64,000 nucleotides of DNA, from assembly GCA_041393395.1 (NCBI GenBank), contig JAWKKG010000003.1:620001-684000 (forward strand). The letters run 5' to 3'. A model generated the notes under the pieces. The model saw only the letters and a list, made by a program, of their open reading frames with translations. It did not search any database and was not told where the DNA came from. How positions within the stretch are numbered: position 1 is the first letter of the stretch; every line of letters starts with the position of its first letter. This DNA comes from JAGQIB01 sp041393395 (GTDB lineage: Bacteria > ARS69). Below are positions 51,572 to 62,264 of this stretch, one piece after another. The position numbers and the translations under genes are program-made.

Positions 51572-52027
51572 CGTCAACCGCGGAAGACAGCATTCTCCCG
51601 AAAGTCGACACTCGGGGCGTCGCGCGCTGTCGTGCCTCGTCGCAAGTGCTTCCGCTCGGGACGTTTGCGAGTCTCCGGCGGTTCCGCGCTTCCGGGCCCG
51701 CGGCTTGCAATGCGATGCCTCGTCGGCTCGGGCGACGCCGGCGGCGATCCGCGGGCACGGATCCTCGCCACCCGGGCCGGCCCGGATCTCGGAGACGGCG
51801 GAGGGCGTTGGCCAGGCCCTTTGCCGAACCGGGACCCGGGGTCGTGCCGGGAGCGTTCCGAGAGGAGAGTCCTCGCACCGGAGGCGTAGCCGGGGAGATG
51901 CGCCTTTCGGTCGGGACGCTCCCGGCCGTTCGGGGAGTCCGGCGGACCGTGCAACGCAAGGCACGACGGACGTGCGGCGGAGTGTGCGGCGGAGTGTGCG
52001 GCGGAACGCGACGAGCCCGGTGCCGGA
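51572..52027. other. 456-base intergenic region with a triple 12-base repeat
   Basis: Between the nitrilase stop and the cdaA stop. No credible gene is seen on either strand. About 51972-52005 carries three copies of a 12-base unit (GTGTGCGGCGGA). No terminator with a T tract was found at the end of the cdaA operon. Confidence 0.55.
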
Positions 52028-52798
52028 CTACGACGTCTCGCTCTGCTGCTCCATCGCGGCGGCGAGAGTGGCGCGCAGCGTCTCGCGCGTCAGATTGCGC
52101 GTGAGCCGACCACCCTTCGCGTGCGAAACGGTGCCCGTCTCCTCGGAGACCACGATCACGTCGACGTCGGTCTCTTCCGAGATTCCCAGCGCGGCGCGGT
52201 GGCGGGTGCCGAGCGTGCGGGACAGTCGGGGATCCTGGGTCAGCGGAAGGATGCACCCCGCTGCGAGAATCTGATCGCCCTGGATGATGACGGCGCCGTC
52301 GTGGAGGGGGCTGCGCGTCTGGAAGATCGAGAGCAGCAACTCCTCGCTGATTCGCGCGTGGAGCGGTGTGCCCGTCTCGATCACGCCCTTCAGCCCGCCC
52401 CCGCCGAGAATCACGATCAGCGCCCCGGTGCGCGAGTCCGCCATCTCGAAGACAGCGCTCACGAGGGTGCCCGCCGCTTCGCTCACGCGCGTGCGCGAGA
52501 CGAACGGTCGCACGATCGGATTCTGGCCGAGCGTGGAGAGGGCGCGTCGCAGCTCGGGCTGGAACACGATGAGGAAGCCGATCAACCAGATGGTCTTGAG
52601 GCTGCTGATGATCCAGTTCAGGCCGTGAAGACCGAGGAATCCGGCGAGGAATCCGGCGCCGATGATCACGAGCAGTCCGAGGAACATGGTCACCGCGCGG
52701 GTCGAGCGGATGAACATGTACAGCTTGTAGAAGAGGACCGTCACGATCCCCACGTCGAGCACGTCGAGCGCCCAGTGATTGCCGAGGAAGCTCAGCAC
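52028..52798 (-). CDS. cdaA: Diadenylate cyclase CdaA
   Basis: A 256-residue membrane enzyme that makes cyclic di-AMP from two ATP. Three N-terminal membrane segments (residues about 14-80), then the DAC domain with DGA (167-169) in SPLHDGAVIIQG and RHR (199-201) in TLGTRHRAALG. Cyclic di-AMP controls turgor, potassium and cell wall. The start is GTG 52798, overlapping the folP stop by 7 bases; it is the last gene of the tilS-hpt-ftsH-folP-cdaA operon. Confidence 0.96.
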   Translation of the reverse strand: MLSFLGNHWALDVLDVGIVTVLFYKLYMFIRSTRAVTMFLGLLVIIGAGFLAGFLGLHGLNWIISSLKTIWLIGFLIVFQPELRRALSTLGQNPIVRPFVSRTRVSEAAGTLVSAVFEMADSRTGALIVILGGGGLKGVIETGTPLHARISEELLLSIFQTRSPLHDGAVIIQGDQILAAGCILPLTQDPRLSRTLGTRHRAALGISEETDVDVIVVSEETGTVSHAKGGRLTRNLTRETLRATLAAAMEQQSETS

Positions 52799-53712
52799 GA
52801 CGCCTCCGAGGACGCGCGGGGCATCGTGCGCGCGCGCAGTACGGCCTCGGTCACCTCGACCGACTTTCGATTCGCGGCCACGTCGTGGACACGAAGAATG
52901 GAGGCGCCCCCGATCACGGCGAGCACGGTCGTGGCCAACGTTCCCTCCAGACGGTCCTCGGAATCCTCGCCGTCGTAGCGGGCGAGGAACGACTTCCGCG
53001 AAGCCCCGACCAGGATCGGCCGGCCGAGGCGAAGGTACTCCGGCAATCGCCGGAGGATCTCGAGATTGTGGTCCGCCGACTTCGCGAAGCCGAGGCCGGG
53101 GTCCACCACGATCCGATCCTCTCTCACGCCGGCTCGGATGGCCCGGTCCACCGCGTGGTCGAGGAAGCGGATCGTCTCCTCCACGACATCGTCGTAATCG
53201 GTGAGATTCTTCATCGTCCGGGGGGTTCCGCGCATGTGCATGAGCACGAGGCCGGCCCCGGCGGCCGCGCAGACGTCCGCGATCTCGGGATCGTGCTGGA
53301 GTCCCGTGACGTCGTTGATCCAGGCGGCACCCGCCTCCAGCGCCGCGGCCGCCACGGAGGCCTTCATCGTGTCCACCGAGATCGGGACGCCGAGCGGCGC
53401 CACGCCCTGGAGTACCGGAAGCACCCGGGCGATCTCTTCCGCGGCCGGGACCGGTTTCGCGCCGGGACGGGTCGACTCGCCGCCGAGGTCCAGGGCGTCC
53501 GCGCCCTCCTCCACGAGGAGCCGTGCCCGCTCGATGGAGGCGAGCTCGGTCGGATCGAGCCCGCCGTCGTGGAATGAATCCGGGGTGAGGTTCAGTACCC
53601 CGAGCAGGCGGGTTGCCCGCCCGGGATCCCGGCGCGGGAGAAGCTCGGCCAGCGGGTCGGGGGCCGTGGGGTCGGCCCAGTGGCCGACCGGATCCAGACG
53701 GTCATCCGTCAA
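52792..53712 (-). CDS. folP: Dihydropteroate synthase
   Basis: A 306-residue folate enzyme joining p-aminobenzoate to hydroxymethyl-dihydropterin diphosphate. Conserved pterin and phosphate blocks: LGVLNLTPDSFHDGG (37-51), DLGGESTRPGAKPV, ISVDTMKASVAAAALEAGAAWINDVTGL, VLMHMRGTPRTMKN, VDPGLGFAKSADHN, VGASRKSFL. Its start is a TTG at 53712 with GGGAGG 11 bases upstream; no ATG or GTG precedes the domain. It lies between ftsH and cdaA in one operon. Confidence 0.94.
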   Translation of the reverse strand: MTDDRLDPVGHWADPTAPDPLAELLPRRDPGRATRLLGVLNLTPDSFHDGGLDPTELASIERARLLVEEGADALDLGGESTRPGAKPVPAAEEIARVLPVLQGVAPLGVPISVDTMKASVAAAALEAGAAWINDVTGLQHDPEIADVCAAAGAGLVLMHMRGTPRTMKNLTDYDDVVEETIRFLDHAVDRAIRAGVREDRIVVDPGLGFAKSADHNLEILRRLPEYLRLGRPILVGASRKSFLARYDGEDSEDRLEGTLATTVLAVIGGASILRVHDVAANRKSVEVTEAVLRARTMPRASSEASC

Positions 53713-53729
53713 GACGGGCCCAACCTCCC

Positions 53730-55726
<1,997 letters not shown>

Positions 55727-55730
<4 letters not shown>

Positions 55731-56320
55731 CGCTCATCCTCAGGTCGTCTGGAGGGTGCGGCATCCAGTGACGGCAACGCGTTCCCGTCCAGGACCGTGA
55801 TGTAGGGCAGATTCCGGAAGCGCTGGGCGAAGTCGAGTCCGTAGCCCACCACGAATTCGTCCGGAATGTCGAAACCGATCCAGTCCAGCGGCACCTCGGC
55901 CTTGCGGCGGCTGGGCTTGTTCAGAAGCGTGACGATGCGGAGAGAGGCGGGGTTGCGCGCCAGCAGCAGCTCGCGCAGGTACTCCAGGGTCAATCCCGTG
56001 TCCACGATGTCCTCGACGATCAACACGTGGCGCCCGTCGAGGTTCAGTCCGAGATCGGCCAGGATCCTCACCACGCCGGAGGACTCGGTCTTGTCCTCGT
56101 AGCTGGAGACCACCATGAAGTCGATCTCGCAGGGAACGGAGAGCTCCCGCGCGAGATCCGCGAGGAAGATGAATCCCCCCTTGAGGATGTTCACGAGGAT
56201 CGGCGCCTCGCCCGCGTACACGGCCGAGATCTCCCGGCCGAGAGCCGCTACGCGCTCACGGATGCTTCGCTCGTCGATGAGGACGTTTCCGATGCGCTCG
56301 GCCATGGGGGTAGAACTCAT
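55727..56320 (-). CDS. hpt: Hypoxanthine phosphoribosyltransferase
   Basis: A 197-residue purine-salvage enzyme. PILVNILKGGFIFLADL, then VVSSYEDKTESSGVV, PRPP loop VLIVEDIVDTGLTLEYL, and DFVIPDEFVVGYGLDF-like DIPDEFVVGYGLDFAQRFRNLPY. It converts hypoxanthine or guanine with PRPP to IMP or GMP. It is a standard member of the tilS-hpt-ftsH cluster. ATG 56320 overlaps the tilS stop; a second ATG (56304-area) is an alternative. Confidence 0.95.
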
Positions 56321-57771
56321 CCTTCGCTCCCGATCGCCCCTTCCGCGGGGTCCATCCAGGGGGGCCGGCCGATCAGCTCGATCCGGTACGCCCTTTGGGT
56401 TTCTTCGGTGATTCTCGACCTCCGGTCGACCCGGAAACCGGGAATCCAGACGATTCCTTCGTGGTCGGTCACCACCGGGACCGAGTCCCGCCACGGCCGC
56501 GGGATCTTTCGATCCACCAGAAGGTCCTGCACCTTCACCGACCCGTCGAGCCCGAGCGGCCGGTAGCGATCCCCGGACCGCCGCGTGCGGACCGCGAGCC
56601 CCCCCACGATACGACCGGCGTCCACCCAGGCGATCCGCGGCCCCGACGCCCGCCGCGGATCCTCCGGCGGCGCCGTCTCGGTCACCGTGAGATGCAGTTC
56701 CGCCCCGATCGGACTCGGACCGGAGAGGCGGACGCGACCCGGCACGCTCAGCTCGTGGACCGGAACGGAAAAGCCGGCCTCATCCGGCCGGCGGATCTCC
56801 AGCCGAAGCTGGCTCTCCGTCCGCGAGACCCGGATCCCTCCCGGGAGCTCCCGGACGAACGGCACGCCGAGCTGCCATCCGACCACGACCTCGCGCCACG
56901 CGGATCGGCCGATCGCGGCCGAACTCACGCCCCGCGCCCGCACGACGAGCCGGAGCAGCGTCGTCAGCACGTTGGCATCATAGGTAGCGGCCCGAGGGCC
57001 ATCAAGGACCAACTCCCCCGGGCTCTCGTGAACCACGAGCGCCTCCGCCGCGGCCTCCGCGAGGGCCTCGAGCAGATCGTCGGTCTCGCCCAGCAACGTC
57101 GCGGCGCGCCCGACCACCCGCGCGACGGCGGGGTTCTCGCGGCGGAGAGCCGGGATCACGTCCGCGCGCAGCCGGCTGCGCAGATTCGAGCGGTCCCGGT
57201 TCGTGGGATCGTCCCGCCACGTCAGGCCGCGCTCCCGAAGCCACGTCTCGATCTCGTCGCGGGTCACGTCGAGGAGGGGGCGGATCACGCCGTCCTCGCG
57301 GCGGTAGCGCGGCAGAGACAGTCCGCGCGGTCCGGCGCCGCGCAGGAGCTGGATCAGGAAGGTCTCGAGCCGGTCGTCCGCGTGGTGCCCGACCGCGATC
57401 GTGGCGCCATCCGCGGCCGCGGTCCGGCGCAGGAACTCGTAGCGCACTGCCCGGGCACGCGCCTCGACGTCGGCAATCGGCGCGCCGCCGAGACGATCCC
57501 AGTCGACGCGCTCGCGGTGGCACGGAACGCCGAGTGAGCGACACGTCGCCTCCGTGAAGTCCGCGTCCGCCTCGGAATCGGGTCGGAGCGCGTGGTCGAG
57601 CGTCGCCGCGCGGAGCGTGCAACCGATCTGTCCGGAGATCTCGTGGAGGACTCGCAGGAGCGCGATCGAGTCCGCCCCGCCGGAGACGGCGACGAGCACC
57701 CGGTCTCCCCGGTCGAGAAGACGCTCGCGCTCGATGGTCCGGCGAACCGAGAGTTCGAGGGGCGGGTTCAT
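56317..57771 (-). CDS. tilS: tRNA(Ile)-lysidine synthetase
   Basis: A 484-residue PP-loop ATPase that converts C34 of tRNA-Ile2 (CAU) to lysidine so it reads AUA. SGGADS (30-35) binds ATP; HHADDRLETFLIQLLRGAG and DDPTNRDRSNLRSRLRADVIP are conserved blocks. The C-terminal domain includes GDRYRPLGLDGSVKVQDLLVDRKIPRPWR. ATG 57771 is chosen over the GTG at 57804, which would add 11 Arg/Gly-rich residues. It is just downstream of a tRNA gene with anticodon CAU. Confidence 0.95.
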   Translation of the reverse strand: MNPPLELSVRRTIERERLLDRGDRVLVAVSGGADSIALLRVLHEISGQIGCTLRAATLDHALRPDSEADADFTEATCRSLGVPCHRERVDWDRLGGAPIADVEARARAVRYEFLRRTAAADGATIAVGHHADDRLETFLIQLLRGAGPRGLSLPRYRREDGVIRPLLDVTRDEIETWLRERGLTWRDDPTNRDRSNLRSRLRADVIPALRRENPAVARVVGRAATLLGETDDLLEALAEAAAEALVVHESPGELVLDGPRAATYDANVLTTLLRLVVRARGVSSAAIGRSAWREVVVGWQLGVPFVRELPGGIRVSRTESQLRLEIRRPDEAGFSVPVHELSVPGRVRLSGPSPIGAELHLTVTETAPPEDPRRASGPRIAWVDAGRIVGGLAVRTRRSGDRYRPLGLDGSVKVQDLLVDRKIPRPWRDSVPVVTDHEGIVWIPGFRVDRRSRITEETQRAYRIELIGRPPWMDPAEGAIGSEG

Positions 57772-57818
57772 GGCGCCCCCGCGGTGCGGACGTTGCCGGT
57801 GCACTCCCGGCGGCAGGA

Positions 57819-57895
57819 TGGTAGCGGTGCAGGGACTCGAACCCCGGACACGCGGATTATGATTCCGCTGCTCTAACCAACTGAGCTACACCGCC
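57819..57895 (-). tRNA. tRNA with anticodon CAU (tRNA-Met most likely)
   Basis: A 77-base minus-strand cloverleaf including an encoded CCA. The acceptor stem pairs GGCGGTG with CACCGCT (the first pair is G-T), then A73 CCA. D arm AGCTCAGTTGGTTAGAGC. Anticodon stem GCGGA/TCCGC with loop ATCATAA, anticodon CAT. T arm CGGGG-TTCGAGT-CCCTG. The body matches elongator tRNA-Met, but a tRNA-Ile2 needing lysidine also has CAU and tilS is adjacent, so the identity should be checked with a tRNA classifier. Confidence 0.94.
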
Positions 57896-58032
57896 CCAAG
57901 TCGATCCGATTCGGCGGTCGGTCGGTCCGCGGGCGCTCCGGACACGAGCCACGGAGCCGGGAACCAGCCGCCCGGGCCCACGGTGTCACCCCGAGTACGG
58001 GGGGGCCGAAGGGGTCGGAATCGGTGGCGAAG

Positions 58033-58061
58033 AAGGTACGAGCGGGCCCGACGGGTGTCAA
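58033..58061 (-). promoter_or_regulatory. Sigma-70-type promoter for the tRNA-tilS operon
   Basis: On the minus strand TTGACA (58056-58061), a 17-base spacer, then TACCTT (58033-58038). The -35 is perfect. Transcription would begin near 58026, about 130 bases before the tRNA, and could run on into tilS-hpt-ftsH-folP-cdaA. Confidence 0.7.
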
Positions 58062-58626
58062 GAATCCGGGCGGATCGGGCGGTTCTCCCGGTCAGGACTG
58101 CGTCGGCCGGATCGGGACTCGGAGGGGGTCGGTCGGTCGGAGTCCCGGGCGAGCGGGTCGTGGGGGGCCGAGTGCCGTTGGCCGTCCCGAGAGGGGAGGG
58201 CGACCGCGCCGCGGAGCTTTCGATGTGGACCGAAAGGCAGCCTCTTACTCCTCCTGGCTCTCCCGGGCCGTCCCAGAACCGGGGCCAAGCTCTCGAGTCC
58301 GAGGTCCGGACGCGGTCTCCTCCCGCAACTCGCGGTGGAATGTCGAAGAGTGAGGGCGCGCCGACGGGGTCGGGGCGATGGCACCCTTCGGCGCGCGGCA
58401 TGTGTGCGATCTCGGCGGCGCGGAATCCCGGATGACTGGCCGAACGCGCGACCACTTTCCGAATGCTTTCACGGATCGTCAACCGAAGCCGACGCGAGAA
58501 ACGTCCGGCGGCGTCAGCTTCCCTCGCCGGAACCGATCCGTGGTCCCGGGGTATCGCTGGCGAGCCCCGGAATCCGCTGCTAGACTCCCGCCTCTCGAAT
58601 TTCGTCCCCTCGGGAAAGGAATCCGC
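58062..58626. other. 565-base intergenic region without recognised genes
   Basis: Beyond the leftward promoter at 58033-58061, the stretch to the TTG at 58627 is GC-rich. Frames open on both strands are Arg/Gly/Ser-rich without conserved patterns. I see no strong promoter for the lipoprotein at 58627, though one should be here. Confidence 0.5.
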
Positions 58627-59811
58627 TTGTCGGTGTTCGAAAACGGGCGCGACTACCGCGCTCGCGCGTTGTTGACGCTCGCCGGTCTCGCGTCGCTCAC
58701 CGCGCTCGCAGCGTGCGCGAGTCGTGGAGACAACGGCGTCGGCGTCGCGTTCATCGACGAACAGGCTGCGGACAGGGAAGTCGTTCTCACGGAGATCGGG
58801 CCGCCCGACTCCACGACGGATTTCCAGGCTCCCGGCGTGCCCGCGACGGTCGGCCAGGGCACGACCTTGATCGTCGGCGCGCGCACGGGCTATCGCCTGC
58901 GCTCACTCGTCCGCTACACGGCGTCGTCGTTCCCGGATTCCGGCACCGTGGTCGACAGCGCGTTCGTGTCGTTCTTCTTCCGGAACGAGTTCGGGGACGG
59001 ACCGCTGTCGATGAGCGTCCACCGCACGACGAAGGAGTGGTTCGAGGGCCGCATCCCGTTCGACTCGCTGCCGACGTTCACGGCCGCCGCCGACACGATC
59101 GACGTTCCGTTCCGCGACGTCACGGTGGACACGGTCACGTTCCGCCTCGACGACTTCGTGCGGTTCTGGGTCGATCATCCGGATTCGAACTTCGGACTCC
59201 TCCTCGAGCCGCTCGCCGGACAGACGGACGAGGTCGAGTTCGGCTCCCGCGAGTCGCTCGACGGCTCCCAGCTCACGATCCACACGCCCGACGGCGCCGT
59301 GACGCCTCCCGTGGACCGCGACACCTGGTCGTTGCAGACGGTGGTGCCTTTCATGACGCTCGCGGGAGACCCGGGCCACCTCACGATCTCGAACGGTCTG
59401 CCCGTGCGCTCCCTGGTCCGCTTCGATGTTCCGGACTTCGGGGATCGGGCCACGATCAACCGGGCCGAGCTTCTCTTCCGCGTGGACGACACCGCCTCCG
59501 CCTACGGCACGATGCGCTGCGGATTCCAGCGCGCGACGGGACCCTGGCAGGACGACAGCACCGAGGTGGAAGCGATTCTGTACGGCATCCGCGACGTGGA
59601 GTCCGGCGCGGACTCCCTCTCGTTCGACGTGACGTCGCTGCTGCGCGTGCTCCAGACGCAGGACAACGAGGGCTTCCTGTTCCGGAGCTCCGACGAGCGG
59701 CGGAACACGGACTACCTCCGCGTACACGGCGGTCCCGGCGCGGACCCCGCGCTCGCACCGAAGCTCCGGGTCTGGTACACGCCCGGTGACGAGATCGGAG
59801 GGACCCCATGA
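58627..59811 (+). CDS. DNRLRE-type lipoprotein
   Basis: A 394-residue lipoprotein with the lipobox LTALAAC (C30). Two beta-sandwich halves of DNRLRE type: VVDSAFVSFFFRN, DTVTFRLDDFVRFWVDHPDSNFGLLLEP; and ATINRAELLFRVD, DSLSFDVTSLLRVLQTQDNEGFLFRSSDERRNTDYLRVHG. These domains are thought to bind cell-surface or matrix components. The TTG at 58627 has AGGA 8 bases upstream; a GTG at 58633 is an alternative. Its stop overlaps the start of the outer-membrane gene (ATGA). Confidence 0.8.
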   Translation: MSVFENGRDYRARALLTLAGLASLTALAACASRGDNGVGVAFIDEQAADREVVLTEIGPPDSTTDFQAPGVPATVGQGTTLIVGARTGYRLRSLVRYTASSFPDSGTVVDSAFVSFFFRNEFGDGPLSMSVHRTTKEWFEGRIPFDSLPTFTAAADTIDVPFRDVTVDTVTFRLDDFVRFWVDHPDSNFGLLLEPLAGQTDEVEFGSRESLDGSQLTIHTPDGAVTPPVDRDTWSLQTVVPFMTLAGDPGHLTISNGLPVRSLVRFDVPDFGDRATINRAELLFRVDDTASAYGTMRCGFQRATGPWQDDSTEVEAILYGIRDVESGADSLSFDVTSLLRVLQTQDNEGFLFRSSDERRNTDYLRVHGGPGADPALAPKLRVWYTPGDEIGGTP

Positions 59812-61058
59812 CGAGGGAGATGACCTCCCGCCGCGACGCGCGGCTCCTCGTCTCGCTCGGAGCCGTCGCGCTGTTCGCGCTCGCGACGTCACCGGCCGCC
59901 GCCGAGTCCCGCTACTCCTTGCGCGGATTCGGAGAGCCCACGTTCCCCTGGCGCGCTGATCTTCGTGCGCTCGCCGGGGCCGCCTCGGCCGCCTCCATCC
60001 CGAGCATCGCCGGCAATCCGGCTGCGGTCGGTTTCCTGGAACGTGGCCTGTTCACCGGCACGTACCAGACGGAATGGGTGTCCACCGAGGAAACGCTCGA
60101 CGGCGGGACGACGCGCGATCGTGCGGAGTACAACAGCTTGATCCCGAATCTGAGCCTGCAATGGCCGGTCGGCCGCGGTCTCGCGATCGGCGTCGGCTTC
60201 CTCGTGGAACGTCGGCGCGGCGGCATCATCGAGACGGACGCGATGACACCGGACAGCGTCGCCTACCGCCAACGCTACGAGGCGAGCGGCAACCTGCTCA
60301 CGATTCCGTTTGTGGTCGGGCTCGACCTCGAGCACGCCCAGCTCGGTGTAGCCGCCGACGTGACGCTCCTGAATTCCAAGGAGCGCTGGCGCAACATCTT
60401 CGACGTCTCGGGATACGCGAGCAGCAACGATCTGGATCGCGAGAACGAGATCGGGCTCGGCGCGCGGTTCGGATTGCGGGTGCCGTACCGGAACGTCGGC
60501 GCGATCGGCGCGTGGACCTCGCTGCCGGCGAAGATCCGCGGCGAGCGTCACCTGCAGAACGACGACATCATCGCCACGGCGGACGAGTTGCGTGCCGGCA
60601 TCTGGGCCGAACTCCCCACGCGATACGGTCTCGGTCTGGAGCTGACGCCGGTGGCGGCATGGCGCGTGCTCGGCGACTGGACGCACGAGGCGTGGTCCGA
60701 CGCGAAGTCGGGCGAGATCACGGACGAACGCATCGACGTGGACCGGGTGTCCGCCGGTGTGGAGTGGACTTCCACCCGCGCCTCCGGCCTCACGATTCCC
60801 GTGCGCCTCGGGTTCCGAACCGAGAACCTCCACTTCCTCGACGCTCGGCAGCAGGAAGTGCGCGAGACCGCGCTCACCGCCGGCACCGGGTTCGGTTTCG
60901 CGGGAGGACGCGGTCAGTTCGACTGGCTTCTCGAGTACGGCTGGCGCGGCGACGCGAGCACGGAGTACGAGGAGAAGTTCGTGCGGTTCGGTGTCTCCGT
61001 GAGCGGGTACGAGGAGTGGTCCCGCCGCACGGCGCCGGAGGCCGAAGAGGACTGGTAG
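59808..61058 (+). CDS. Outer-membrane protein (FadL/PorV-like type)
   Basis: A 416-residue protein with a signal peptide (...LFALATSPAAAE). SLRGFGEPTFPWRADLRALAGAASAASIPSIAGNPAAVGFL resembles the N-terminal NPA-type segment of the outer-membrane FadL/OMPP1 and PorV families. Amphipathic strands follow (LSLQWPVGRGLAIGVGFLVERR, LGARFGLRVPYRNVGAIGAWTSL), ending YEEKFVRFGVSVSGYEEW. It is translationally coupled to the lipoprotein upstream, and the pair may form one envelope complex. A perfect terminator hairpin follows. Confidence 0.78.
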   Translation: MTREMTSRRDARLLVSLGAVALFALATSPAAAESRYSLRGFGEPTFPWRADLRALAGAASAASIPSIAGNPAAVGFLERGLFTGTYQTEWVSTEETLDGGTTRDRAEYNSLIPNLSLQWPVGRGLAIGVGFLVERRRGGIIETDAMTPDSVAYRQRYEASGNLLTIPFVVGLDLEHAQLGVAADVTLLNSKERWRNIFDVSGYASSNDLDRENEIGLGARFGLRVPYRNVGAIGAWTSLPAKIRGERHLQNDDIIATADELRAGIWAELPTRYGLGLELTPVAAWRVLGDWTHEAWSDAKSGEITDERIDVDRVSAGVEWTSTRASGLTIPVRLGFRTENLHFLDARQQEVRETALTAGTGFGFAGGRGQFDWLLEYGWRGDASTEYEEKFVRFGVSVSGYEEWSRRTAPEAEEDW

Positions 61059-61124
61059 GTCGCCCCGTGCACTCCCCGCCGGGACGCCTTGGAAAGTTGC
61101 GGAGGAAGTTGCGGAGGAAAAGAG

Positions 61125-61160
61125 AAGGCGGGGATCCGAAGATCCCCGCCTTCCTTCGCT
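61125..61160. terminator. Bidirectional terminator
   Basis: AAGGCGGGGATC, loop CGAA, GATCCCCGCCTT is a perfect 12-bp stem (13 with the flanking G-C) between convergent genes. On the minus strand it is followed by CTCTTTTCCTCC. Confidence 0.8.
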
Positions 61161-61190
61161 CCGGGTCGGCCGGGCCGCCCGGCTTCGCTC

Positions 61191-62063
61191 CTAGCTCTCG
61201 TCGTCACCGATCAGGCCGTACGGGATGCCCCACGCGACGTTGTCGTACGGCGCGACGTCGTCGTAGAGCGTGCCGTTCGAGAGGACGTCGACCACGAGGT
61301 GACGCGGACCGCGGCGGCCGTTCGTGAAGAACGTGCCGGAGTAGGTGCCGTCGCCGTTGTTCGTGAGTTCGAGCCGGCGGCCGAGGTGGCGCAGGTGCAG
61401 GAACACGCCGTCGGTCGCGTCGCCGGTGGTCACGGTGACGGTGACCTCCTGGCCGCGCGGCAGGCGCGTGATCTCCTCGACCGGCACCAGGCTCTCGACG
61501 TCGTCGATGGTGACGTCCACGTCGCCGGCCTGCAGCCGCACCGACTGGATCTCCCGGGTCGTGTTCTCGGAGCGAATCAGCACGCCGGACAGCGCCTGGA
61601 CCTGCCAGCCGCGATGCGGTCGATCGATCGGCCGGTTCTTCTCGAACAGCATCGAACGCACGGCGCTGTCCGCGAACTCCTTCTGGTACTCGGTGCGCGT
61701 GCTGTCCTCGCACACGAAGAGGTGGAGGATGCCGGTGGCGTCCGCGTGCACGACGACCTCGGCGATCGACGGACCTTCGTCCGGATTCTCCACGTGGATG
61801 TCCACGGTCTTGTCGAGCGACAGGAGCTCCCGACGCCACCAGTTCGTCGCGATCGCGGCGTTCTCGGCGTCGGAGCTCGCGTCGTCGTAGAACCGCACGT
61901 CCGGATCGGCGAGATCGGCCTGTTCCTCGAAGAGGACGTTCTGGATGCCCTCCTCGTCCGTGGTCAGACTGTCCGAGGGGCCGGAGCTGGAGTCGAAGCA
62001 ACCCTGGAGAAGGACGGCCGTCGCGACCAGTCCTCCCGTCATCAGCATCGAGTGGCGGATCAT
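61191..62063 (-). CDS. Lipoprotein of unknown function
   Basis: A 290-residue lipoprotein with lipobox VLLQGC (C22). An acidic stretch follows (TTDEEGIQNVLFEEQADLADPDVRFYDDASSD), then two beta-sandwich-like halves (LDKTVDIHVENPD, IAEVVVHADATGILHLFV; VTVTVTTGDATDGVFLHLR, RGPRHLVVDVLSNGTLYDD). No catalytic motif is seen. It is probably anchored in the outer membrane or cell envelope, and stands alone after a bidirectional terminator. Confidence 0.75.
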   Translation of the reverse strand: MIRHSMLMTGGLVATAVLLQGCFDSSSGPSDSLTTDEEGIQNVLFEEQADLADPDVRFYDDASSDAENAAIATNWWRRELLSLDKTVDIHVENPDEGPSIAEVVVHADATGILHLFVCEDSTRTEYQKEFADSAVRSMLFEKNRPIDRPHRGWQVQALSGVLIRSENTTREIQSVRLQAGDVDVTIDDVESLVPVEEITRLPRGQEVTVTVTTGDATDGVFLHLRHLGRRLELTNNGDGTYSGTFFTNGRRGPRHLVVDVLSNGTLYDDVAPYDNVAWGIPYGLIGDDES

Positions 62064-62264
62064 GGCAACTCTCCCGCGTTGGTGGTGGCCTCATCGGCCG
62101 GGGGTCGGACTCGGTGGGATCGCGTCCGGATCCCTTGCCCGACCCTCTACGCAGGGCGCGTGCCATTCGATGGTCGACGTTTCAAGTCGTTGATTCCAGT
62201 GGAGATCCGCGTGAACCGGGGTGCGGTCCGGGCCCGCTGCTCGCGGTCGACTGAACGTCCCGGT

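Noticed and set aside
51972..52005. Triple 12-base repeat GTGTGCGGCGGA
   Set aside because: It is short, in a GC-rich intergenic stretch, and consistent with slippage; no regulatory role can be argued.
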